Below are positions 1 to 26,300 of a DNA stretch of 64,000 bases, piece by piece. A program made the position numbers and the translations under genes. How positions within the stretch are numbered: the first letter of the stretch is position 1; the number at the start of each line of letters is the position of its first letter. This stretch comes from Silurus meridionalis (Eukaryota; Chordata; Actinopteri; Siluriformes; Siluridae): assembly GCF_014805685.1 (NCBI RefSeq), contig NC_060900.1:7604950-7668949 (forward strand), written 5' to 3'. The notes under the pieces are model-generated. The model ran no database searches and had not been told where the DNA came from. It saw nothing but the letters and a program-made list of their open reading frames with translations.

Positions 1-14795
<14,795 letters not shown>

Positions 14796-17104
14796 TGTTT
14801 ATAAAACACACACGGTCTTCTCTAACAATGTTCGCCTGATCGTTTCCAGCTCACGTGGACCGGCGTCGTTTGCACCACGGGGGCGCGGCGGCCGAGTTCA
14901 TGCAGCGCACGCACTCTGGCGCAGTTCAACATGGGCCAATTTCGCACCATCCACCAAATAATAAAACGAAAAGCAACCAAGATTTGTTACGAACAACTTT
15001 CGAATCGATCCGTTAATCGACCTGATAAGCACAAAAACGGCGTGCGGGGTCTACTCGCGTGGTCGGCGCTGTGAACGTTTCGCACGCGCTGCCTGCGCAA
15101 AAAGAAACGAGCGATAACTGACGTACATTTGGCGCAATTACAGCTGAGTGTGGAAGGTTTAATTTAGGCTGCGTATATGCACGAGCGCAACCTGCCCCTA
15201 ATGTCCGGTCAGCAAACACCAGCAAACACCCAAGCTGCTCCCCTCAAAGCTGGGGCGAAGGCAAAACAGAAGATGACGCCCAGGATCTGTGGCATTTTCA
15301 GTTTGCTGACTCCAATAAAACAGCGTCTTTGGACATCCGTGGCAATAAAAGCAGCTCGTCTGTGAATAATAACCATCAATCAAATGCCTCTATCCGTCTG
15401 ATCTCCGCATCTCCCATGAAGACCATGTCGACAGAACACAAGACCACCATTCGCCTCGATTTTCCTCCTGGCGTCCTTAATAAAGAAATGCTTTTCGTGG
15501 CTTTTAAGAGATGATGAGATCAGATGTTTTCCAGAGCTACAGCTATACATCTAATGTGGGGTTTTCATTCAGTGCGCATGCAATAAAATACAATTAAATG
15601 TTCGCAGTGCTCCGGGATCCCACAAATGTTCTTACGCAACCCCTTTTTTTTTATTTCGAGCCAGGGGGTTTCGTAGTCTCCATCTCCTCCACGCCCATAA
15701 CAACGTTGTGACGAATGAATCCAATAGGAAAGCAGGCTACACTGGAGACTCGGTGACAGCAGAGGTGAGGTGGAGATGAGGAAGAATTAACCTGTGAATG
15801 ACTAGAAATGTGCGCAAAAAAATGAACATCTGCACAGGGTGCGGTTGGACGCGGGATTTGGAAATGGTAGCCTCTATTTCTTTATTTTGACCTTTCTGTG
15901 TGCAAAAATATCTGGGGTTTTCTATGCACCCTATTCGTTCGATGTATGTCCCAGATATGAGAATAGAATACCTATAATAATCATTTTTTATTATAATTGA
16001 AAGGTTTGCACTGATTTTTTTTTAAATATTTATAATATATTATAGGATCATTCAAAATAATCCTGTTCACACATATGCCATGCGTCTTCATCATCTGTCT
16101 TCTATTAATATATCTGGCACAAGCTTTCTTTCAATCTTCCTGGCAGACTTTATCGTGTTCTGTATCTATTTCACAAATACTCCCCCCATAGTTTAAAGTT
16201 TTGGCCCTCCTTTTTTCAGAATATGTATGTATATAATATATATATATATACACACATTCTGCCTCTTGGTCATGCAGTTTAGTGCCATGGTCTCTAATGT
16301 CATGTAGATGATATGCATATGTGAGGCAGAATTTGGTGCACTGTATCTCTGCCCCTACAGCAATACATTGCATTTAACTGTGCTCAGAAAAGTGTCTTTA
16401 ATTTAAGCTGTAGTGCTTAACATGGGGTTGGCACAGCCAATCTTCCTCCAATTCGAGCTTGTTTTAGGGAGGTGTTATTTTATTGAAATCATTGTGAGAT
16501 GAAGTTGGGGTGTCATTATGATGCATAATCTTCCTCCTGTAATGTCTAGTTTTGTCTTATGTACCATGTTTGGTCTATTGCCAGAGTGATAAATCAACTA
16601 CGACTACAGGATGTAAGTGTGTGAGCAGAAGTGTAGGGGCACAAGAGTGCAGACAAAAAGGAGAGCAAGACCTTGGCATGCCTTAAATGTAAACTATAGT
16701 ATTCTGTATTTTACATGGGGTTGAAACAAGCAATTGTAGCTGACGGAAAAAGAGAATGAGTCAATCAGTTAGTGAATATGTTGACCCTCATATACCATCA
16801 TATACAAAAAGTAATAATCTACCTCAACCTCGTTTAGCTTGTTTTAATATAGTAAGGTGCTATATTTATTAAGCTAATACTGTATTAGATCATATTATAT
16901 CTAATTATCATTTTTCATTAAAAAAAAAAAACCTAGTGATTCTAGCAGTCAGGGAACTATGTTAATAATATAACTTTTTTTTTTTCTTTTTTTTGAGGAT
17001 TACACATTTTTGCATTGTATATACCACAGCACATGCTGTTTACATAAACGAGTGTGTTTTACCAGAAGCTTTGCATCACACTTGGTCCTAGGCCACAACT
17101 TAAA

Positions 17105-17195
17105 CGTGGTGATGAAGGGGATTGAACATGTGACCTCATGCCTTACACATACAAACCATGCACTTCCCCACTAAACTATATTCTCTACACCTTAC
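17105..17195 (-). repeat. tRNA-like SINE head with A- and B-box-like motifs
   Basis: On the minus strand TAGTTTAGTGGGGAAGTGCA resembles an A box and ATGTTCAATCCCC a B box at tRNA spacing. The ends do not form a clean acceptor stem, so it reads as a SINE rather than a tRNA gene. Confidence 0.5.
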
Positions 17196-17369
17196 AACAT
17201 AGCCATCGTTTCTAAATTGAGCCCCAAATGAGCATTGCCTTCTGGTTTTGGTTAACCCCCTGTAGTGGATGAGTGAAAATGAAAAAAAACAAAGTAGTTT
17301 GCCTTTTCTCTAACTGAAGATTACCTCAGTGCCACATAGGCAATGGAAACAGTAGAACATGTTGCCAGA

Positions 17370-17520
17370 AGGCATGAATAGGGATTAAATTTGTGCTCTT
17401 CAATTTAAGAGACCAGCACCTTGTCACTTGGCCACCAGGCCAAAATAAAAGTGCTCTGATGACATAACCAAAGAAGACAAAGTGCTAAATAAGATGAGAC
17501 AGTATACATACAATTACTGA
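17370..17520 (-). repeat. tRNA-like SINE unit (Ser/Leu-like), copy 1
   Basis: Minus strand GGCCTGGTGGCCAAGTGACA is A-box-like, and ATTTAATCCC is a decayed B box. The plus-strand right flank AAAGTGCTAAATAAGATGAG then ACAGTATACATACA resembles the flank of the unit at 18050-18195. Confidence 0.5.
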
Positions 17521-18049
17521 CCCAGTTGAGGCCTTAATAAGCCAAAGCTAGCAATGAAAATAACTGGTGTGATTCAATCAGTCCAAGAGCAAGTTACAAA
17601 TGAGTTATTGTCAAGGCATCTTTATAACTTCGCACTACACACTTCTAGCTTTTCTTTGCATCAAACGAATCCTAAATTTCCCAAAATTCGGTTTATCACC
17701 ATAAAAACAGACAAACAAGGTCATCTCAGCCTGACCTTTTGGTTCATAAACTAGCGTCAGACAAAACACCAAACAAAATACCACTCTCCTGGGAACTTTT
17801 TTATCGATCGATATTAAGCCAAAACACACACATGGAGATGCAAGAGCTTTAATTCTAGACCGCATACATGCAAAAAGTATGTTTTCCCACTGAGCATGTG
17901 TAAACAATTTTATAAGTCAAATAAGTCATCAAGCAACAGCAAAAAGCTGTTTGTTCTTTTTAGCAAGACCCACACAACTTGGCCATCATGCCTTAACTGA
18001 GGAACAAAATATTTTGACAAAAACATTGAGAGAACGTGAGTCCATGAAG

Positions 18050-18195
18050 CATGGACGATGAACAACGGTTTTGAGGCTTACACTTTGCCACTTAGACACC
18101 ATGCCACAACAAAAGGGCTTTCCTGACACACAACAGAACAATACAAAGCACAAAATATGATGAGGGAGTAGCACAGTATACAGATACACAGTATA
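18050..18195 (-). repeat. tRNA-like SINE unit, copy 2
   Basis: Minus strand GGCATGGTGTCTAAGTGGCA resembles the tRNA D-arm/A box. The plus-strand flank AAAGCACAAAATATGATGAG then GCACAGTATACAGATACA parallels the 17370-17520 unit, so these are two diverged copies of one element in the same orientation. Confidence 0.5.
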
Positions 18196-18639
18196 CTCTA
18201 CTTCTATTGTGTATGTGCCATAGCATTCAGCGTTTACGAACACAGATTTAGTCTGGTATAAGCGTTGTGAGTTGAAAGTCAAGGTCTACAGTATACAAGA
18301 GATTATACCACAGTGAGAGATGCTTAGACACAATTATGAGCCAGTTCCAGAGTTCACCTACCACTGTTGTTTGCGACTGAGATGTCAGCAGAGAAGATGA
18401 GGTTAATTGTAGTTTGGCTTCTGGTTTGTGGACAAGAGTTTCTGAGTCTGTGCGGTGTGATGACAAATAAGTTTGAGACAGATGTGTGCAGCATACTCAG
18501 AAGTGAAGTCAATAATTGGTCTTCGTTGTATATTTTTTTATTTTTATACTGTGCCAAATGTTGTCAAATGGTAAATGTTCTGAACTGTAAGCAGGCCAAT
18601 ATAGCACTCAGACTCTTCTACTATGAAGCCATGCTTGTG

Positions 18640-19275
18640 TAATTGATGGAGTAAGCAGTTTGGCATTGTCTTGCTGGAATATGCAAGGCCTTCACTGAAA
18701 AAGATGTTATATGGATGGAAGCAGATGCTGCTCTTAAACCTGTATATACCTTTCAGTGTTGACGGTGTCTTTCCAGATATGCAAGCTGCCCATTCCAAAG
18801 AAACTATAGCACCCCCAATACCATCAGAGATGTAAGCTAAACTAAGTGCTGTTAACAAGTCATATGGTCTATCTCCTCTTTAGTCTGGAGGATGTGGGGT
18901 CCATGGTTTCCAAAAAGTATTTAAAACTTTGATTGGTCAGTACACAGAAACGTATTTTACATTGCCTCAGTCCATTTTAAATGAGCTTTTACCCAGAGAA
19001 CATGGTGGCATTTTTGGACCATGTTTACAATGTCGTCTTTTTTGCATGGTATAGCTATATTATGTACTGTAGATAATTAGATATTTCAAGTCGTTGAAAT
19101 AAAATTTCTTTAACTTAAACTAAGGAGAATTTTCTCAGTTTAAACTTTTTTTATATGTGTTTTGATATGTTTTCTATGTTCTACTATGAATAAAAAATGG
19201 GTTATTGAGTTTTGCAAATCATTGCACTCTTTTTATTTATATTTTACACAATTGTCCCAACTTTTTTTAAGTTGT
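18640..19275 (-). mobile_element. Internally deleted DNA transposon remnant
   Basis: Blocks such as TGTCTTGCTGGAATATGCAA, CTGTATATACCTTTCAGTG, CAAGCTGCCCATTCCA and CAGTCCATTTTAAATGAGC, then TTTGCAAATCATTGCA and GTCCCAAC at the end, match a dispersed fish transposon whose transposase is on the minus strand. The middle is deleted and all frames are broken. The superfamily is not assigned. Confidence 0.65.
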
Positions 19276-20178
19276 GGGTGTACCTAAAAATTTGGCCCAT
19301 AGTATCAGAAATGAGGGCCCTCCCCTCATATGCCACAATTTTTGAAGCACATCACTGTGTGTCTTTGTATGTGCATGCAGATTTGCATACCTACTGTGGT
19401 TTATGCCACTTTTAGACAATTTGATTGTTGCCAAAACGTCTTTTGCAATGCCACTTGAAGTATCCAGAGTGGCAGTATGATGTATGCCATTCACTTATAT
19501 CAAACCTCACCTACTACTCAAACTTGATGCTCTCAAAATGTTCTAGAGGTTTCTCTCTTAACTAATATGAAAAAAATCACACATACAAAAAAAAAAAACC
19601 CATGATGTTAAGATTTCATTTTGCTTCTCGATACAATTTATACAATATATTAGAAGAAAATGAAAAAAAATCAGCCATTTTGGCAAGTGTTAAAGTGTGA
19701 GCATGTTTAACAAGCTATTTGATTTTTCCAACAGGTGATATAAAGCTGTAAATCTTAAGCAAACTGTTTATACAAAATTGAAAAACTATGCTTTCCTAAA
19801 TTTCAGTTTTCATACTTCAATTATGTGATACATTTGTTTTAAATGTCATGTTTGCTATAAAATGTTTAGTAGTCCTATTTTTCACATTCTTTGAAGAAAA
19901 AAAGAGTCTCAGAGACCATCATTAGCCCCATACCAGTACCTTTTCAGTTAGACACCTCTGAAATCAACTTGAATGCTGACACCATGCTAGGCCTTCTTGT
20001 CTGACATTGATGCCCAACCACACTATAGCTGTTATGGGTTAATGGGCACAATTTGCAAAATTATGTATAATTGTTCATTATTAAATGTTAAAGAACTATT
20101 AAAATTCAGTTACAGCCCAGATTTGATACGCAGGTAAGGATTTCCCTTTTTAAAGTGTCTCCTCCAGTCTGTCCAATA

Positions 20179-20317
20179 TCAGCAGAAATCTGTGTGCCTG
20201 TTGCTGTTGCAATGGTTCGGTTTCATGGTGATTGCAGTGTGGGGAGTGGGGCATTTGCCCCAGGGCTGGCTGTGAGTGGTGGGTGGTTGGGAATCAGAAG
20301 AGTTTTTCTGATGACAC
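20179..20317 (-). CDS. susd3: susd3 putative exon 5 (C-terminus)
   Basis: Preceded by a strong pyrimidine tract and acceptor (TTGTTTCTCTCTGTTTTATAG). The one frame that fits the phase-2 end of exon 4 stays open for 45 codons (starting [17 protein letters not shown]) to a TGA at 20179. Similarity to the human C-terminus is weak, so support is mainly the splice signal, phase and position on the far side of the LINE. Confidence 0.5.
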
Positions 20318-23300
20318 CTATAAAACAGAGAGAAACAACTTAACACTTAATACACTTGGCAGCTGGTTTGACTATTTTAGCAATTGTTAGCAAATTTATT
20401 GTTGTTTCTTTCTAGGATTTGTGTGTGTTTCTAAGTGGATATTACGTGCATGTAGATCACATATCTGCACACAGCTCACTACACATTAAAAGCAAAATTC
20501 CAAATGCTAGCAACAGAGTGAGTTTAAAAACAGGCAAAAAGAAAACGACTTTACAGATAATAATAAAAGTAATTGAACCTGTTTTAAAATGAATAAACTC
20601 TACCATCAGCACTGTTTATGTACCTAAATGCATCAAACTGGCAGTTATCAACCCCCTAATTAAGAAACCTCTATATAGTCCTCTATATAGTCCAATATCA
20701 AACCTCCCCTTTATCTGCAAGATTTTACAAAAAGGTTGTAGCACAGCAGTTATGCTCACGTCTCCTTGGGAACAACATTGTTGAAATGTATCAGTCAGGA
20801 TATAGACATCATCATAGCACAGAGACAGCTCTAGTTGAAGTGGTAAGTGACCTGTTATTGGCCTCTAATCAGGGTTGTGTCTCTTTACTTGTTTTACTCG
20901 ACCTTAGTGCAGCTTTTGACACCATTGATCATACTATCCTGCTTGCTAGACTTGAGAACATTGTTGGTATAAAGGGAACAGCTCTCTCCTGGCTCAGGTC
21001 TTATTTGACTGATCGCTATCAGTTTGTTGATGTAAATGGTGAGTTCTCCACACTCGCCGAGGTAAAGTTTGGTGTTCCGCAAGGATCTGTCTCAGGCCCA
21101 CTGCTTTTCTCTTTCTAACTGCTGCCACTGGGTGAAATTATACATAAACATGGTAATTCCATCCATTGCTTTGCTGATGATACACAGCTGTATATTTCAG
21201 CAAAGCCAGATGAGAGAGATCAGCTTAAAAATGTTGATGAGTGTGTAAAGAACATTAGACAGTGTAAGCTTGATAACTTCCTTCTGCTCAACTTTTATAA
21301 GATGGAAGTACTTTTACTAGGACCACATGCAGCTAGAAGTAAACTTTCCAATTACGTAGCATCTCTGGATGGTGTTTCTGTCTCAGCAGTCAAAGACCTT
21401 GGTGTGATTATTGATTGATTATAATATTACCAGGATTGTCTTATTTCACCTTAGAAATATTGTTAAAATTAGAAATATGATGTCATTACAGGATGCAGAA
21501 AAACTAGTTCATGCTTTTGTTACATCTAGATTAGACTACTGTAATGCCTTACTGTCTGGGTGTGCGAGTAAGTGTATAAACAAGCTTCAGTTAGTTCAGA
21601 ATGCATCAGCAAGAGTCCTTACCAGATCTAGAAAATATGACCACATAAGCCTTGTTCTGATCAGTCTACAGTGGCTCCCAATTAAATCTCGCATTAATTA
21701 TAAAATACTACTATTGACATATAAAGCACTTATTGGTCTTGTGTTGCAGTATCCGAGTGAAATTCTGTACCAATATGATCCTCCACGCCTACTTAGATCA
21801 AAAAGTGGAGGCTATTTTTTGGTACCTCAAATAATTAAGACTACAGCAGGGGGCAGATCTTTCTCTTATAAAGCCCCACAGTTACAACAACCTTCCAACC
21901 AGTGTTTGGGACTCTCAGTGTTCAAGTTGAAGCTGAAAACAAATTTTAGTCCAGTATTTTATCAGTAGATTTTTTTAGGTAAGGGAGCAGATCTAAAGAG
22001 ATCATGGCTATAGAGTGTTCAGCGGTTTGTCACTCAGATTTGTTGACGGTGGTGTGGTGGGTCGTCTCTTATCCAGAGATCCCTCATGTCGGTGTTACCT
22101 TCCGGCTCTCCCTTTTAGTTATGCTGCCATAGCGAGTCTTGCTGGAGTCCCCAACTGCACAGTGACACATAATAATCCATATCTTTCTCTTCCTGTCACC
22201 CCCCCCCCCCCCCCCCGCTCCTCTCTCTTTTGGTCGCGTTAAACATGCTCCTGAGGTTTCAGTGATCACTGTTCCTGCCCCTTTCCCCTCCTCGGATCTG
22301 CCCACTTCATCCTGGCCTGCCTCTGGATAGTGTTTTCTTCGATTAGAGGCCACTCTGTGCAGCTGGGAATGGATTCTCATCAACGCCCTAGGGATCCATG
22401 AAATTACAGAGTAGGAACAGGAGCTTTGAGGATGATTTAAACTGTAGTTAATGTCAACAGTCTTCTACACAGACTCAGGACCACAGTTTGCTTCTGATCA
22501 CATTACTGCACCCCTGAACAGTCTGGTTCCTCTCAAGGTTCCTTCCTTATGCCATCTCTGAGAGCTTTTCCTTGCCACAGTCGCCACTGGCTCGCTCATC
22601 AGGGACAATCTTACTCTTATAAAGAACATATTCATTTTTTTATCACCACATTATCTGTGTAAAGCTGCTTTGAGACAATGTTCATTGTTAAAAGCGCTAT
22701 ACAAATAAAAATTAATTGAATTGAGTTAAATAGTACCTTGAATGTTGCTCCTGGTTACTGTTGTTGTTATTGTTGTTTATTAATCTGCCATTATGATTAT
22801 AGAAATGATCTCTCTGTTCCTCTTCATTTAACTGTTTCCAAAGTCTGGCATTTTCCCTTTCCAATGCCCTATAAGCAAGCACCACTGTTAAAATTTTGTG
22901 TAATGTAAAATAAAAGTTAAATCATATAAAAATCTGACAAATTCCTTGACAAATTCCTGAAAAAAAAAAAACAATGTTCACCCCCTACACATTTCATACA
23001 TTTTTGAGCTATGGGGTAGAGTAGCTAAAAGGAAAACAAAAACAAACACAAAAAAAAAAATCCAGAGGCCTAAATCATTCAAAACCACATGGCAAAACAT
23101 GTTATGGTCTGATAAAATTAGGCATAATTCAAAACTAGCTTTAAATATCTAGTTTGGCTGCAAGCAACTGAAGAGGGGGGAAAATATTACCTTCCAATGT
23201 AATGAGGAAAAAAATAACATAACTCTATGGCAAAAAATACTTCAGATTATGATCAACATTTTGTAATGACCCAGTCTGAGCCCAGCTGTAATGTTTTCAG

Positions 23301-26300
23301 AAAACATGTGGAATGGTTTGGAGAGCGCTTACAATTAGATAGATCTGCAGCAATTATGCAAGGAAGAGTGGAGTAAAATCAAGATAATATAGATTATGAT
23401 GATGTTGATGATGAGTCTCACACAAAAAGCCTGGGTACAGTATTACAAGCAAAATTTACAAAGTATAAGTTAAAGTAAAGTATTAGTTATGTGGTGAGAA
23501 CAGTTATACAATATGTGTAATGGGAAGTGGTATCTCAGTGGTAATGGTGGTGTAACTTCAAATCCCAGCATCACTAAGCTGGCACTGTTAAGCCCTTGAG
23601 CAAGCCCCTAACACTTAACTGCTGTATGCAATTGAATAAATGCTCTGGATAAGAGCATCTGGCACTAATCTGGAATTTTATTTTGTATCTCCCACCCAAA
23701 TCTTTCTATTTGTTTTAAACTTGAATTTTGTTGGTTGCAATATCAATAAATTTTATTGAATTTTGCATTTCTGGAATAGTAATAACATCTGGCTAGTATC
23801 AACCTAGGAAACACCAGGAAAACCATAACAACCAGCTATCAACATCATAGAAACCATCGAGTAAGTCTAATCTTAAAAATCAAAATAATGAACCAACCCA
23901 TTCCAGCTAAATTGAAAACACAAAAGTACTTGCACATAATTAAAACAGTCAAAGTCTATGGATGTTTATGCAACTGATCCTCACCCTTGTGTTGTAGGAA
24001 TGAAAGGATTAAAACTATTTCTTACTGTGGAAGTCGTGGCAGCAGGTACAAGAAATGTATGGTGAAGACTTTTACTGCTTTTACTGCTTTTAAGAGGTTA
24101 AACTAGATTAGGGTTCAGATCATTTTCTCAGTCAGGTCTGTGAATTAATTAATTAAAAACTTTGTGGAGCTCTTGATATTAGTTTGGACAGAATGAGTGT
24201 ATTATATTGACCTTGTTTTGAATAATGTCTCAAACAGAATGTCATAAACAGGCAAATAAAGAATATTAGTACTGTAATTGACAAAGTCCACTATTTTATA
24301 GATGCCAAACATTCAACAATGATGCAGAATACACAGGTGGTAATAAAAGGTAAAACCTTTGAAAACTTTTGGGTAAACAATAGCAAAGAATGTTTGCTAG
24401 ACGTTTTATATTCATATTCATTCATATTCAGGCACAGTCATACTATGTACTATGACTTTATACTGATACAGTATAAAGAGTTTTCATAAATTCAAATTTC
24501 AGCTCAATTAAAGGTTTGGAGGTTTTGTACGTCATCAACATGTCAGTTAGGTTTTATCAAATGTAGCATTTTTGCATGTATGTTAACCAAAAATGTCAGA
24601 AACCCTCAGAAACACCTACAAAATGTCCCCTGCTCAAACCGGTTAGTATAAAGAAGGATAAACAACATGTACAATGTGAACAATTGATATAATTGACAAA
24701 CATGAAAATAAGAGAATTATGTGTATTTTGGAAATTATTGAAATATATACAAATTAGGACTGTCCCATGGCTGGTTTCATGTCTTCACTCCTGTCATCTT
24801 CTGTTCTCTAATCTCACCTGTCCAATTGTCTCGCTTCCTCTTTCTTCACACAGTTCAGCAAACACGAAGTAATGAAGTATACGCTCATTATTATGATGAT
24901 GCCTGTGCTGATAATTGACAGCAATACAGCCAGATGGAAGTCCTGGTGTTCAATTTCTAATAGGAGATTAGATAGTTAAGAAAACATAAAAGTAAGAGAA
25001 ATGAATAGGATAAAGCATATGATAAAAGCCAATAAAAAATAATATACAATTGAACTAAAAAATGCATTGAAATTAAAATATATTCTCTATAATCCTTGTA
25101 AAAAAAAACATCAAGAAAATTACAAAAGTTTAGTTAATATAATTTTGTATATAATTTTTTTTTTACATAATTATAAAATGCTGTTAATTCAAATATCTCT
25201 TGTAAACATTTATAAAACACCACTTGATTAGCTTAGTTTTGACTGCTTTTGTTTTTAACAAGTCAATTTGGAAAGGATTATCTTACCTAGTAATCAGCAG
25301 TAAGCTCTTTTGGTAAGTTATCCTACCCACCCTACTTAGAATCACAGGGTATGCAACTTAAAGGTAGGTATTACCATTATAACTAACACTCTTCCTAATT
25401 ATCACAGGTATGCTAATAACTGTAGTGTCATAAAAAAGGTAAATTAGCGAATTGTGTCATGGCTTGTGTGAGTCTTACTTTTACACTCAGGGATGCCCCC
25501 CGTCCAATGGGTGCCATTACTATACTGCTCACATTTAATCAGGCCACCACTGCTGGCACGATGCAACAAAGGGCACCACAAGGTCATCACTGTCCCCACA
25601 TTGGTCCCATTTCCAGCCGCTAGTGTAAGTGTCCCAATAGATGGAGGCTTTATGGGATTGCAATGACCTAGAAAGTGATGCACAGAAGAAAGCAAATAAA
25701 ACTTTATGAACAGTGCTGTAGAGTTTCCTAAAAAATGTATTGCCATATTGATATATCTATTGGTGGCCATAAAGAGATGGATGTCATCATCAAGAATACT
25801 CAGATAGACTGTGGTATTTTAAGAGTATTTGGTTTATAATATGGGGCCCACAGTGTGGCAAGTAAACACCGCCCACAGTTTTACACCATCATGCCCTGAA
25901 TTGTTGAGGTAAGGCAAAGTCTTGGGTTCATGCAGATAATCCAAAATTCTGACCCCACTATCTGTATTTTAAAAGTGAAATCATTCATAGCAGATTGAAC
26001 TACATTTTATACGTTTTAATTGTCCAGTTCCAGTGGTCATATGTCCACAGTAGTCCCAGATTTTAGTTTTTGGCTGACAGGAATATAACCCAATGTTGTC
26101 CTGAACGAGTCCATCTCTTTCAAGATTTAACATCCTGTGCTTTCTGAGTTATTTTTCTGTGTGCCAAAGTTGTAGAGTTGAGTTAGCTTAGGCTTATTGT
26201 CAGCTGAGATCACTCTAGCCATTTGGCTCTGCTCTACAATTTTCCACTCAGCCATGTAGTTGGCATTTGGTGGATTTTTTTTGTAAGGAAAACAAAAGTA

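Larger units (their letters stand above)
15261..20178. other. Intergenic region between wnk2 (5' end) and susd3 (3' end)
   Basis: No coding exon was recognised on either strand. It holds tRNA-like SINE units at 17.1-18.2 kb and a decayed DNA transposon at 18640-19275. CARD19 and NINJ1, which occupy this interval in human, were not seen. Confidence 0.6.
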
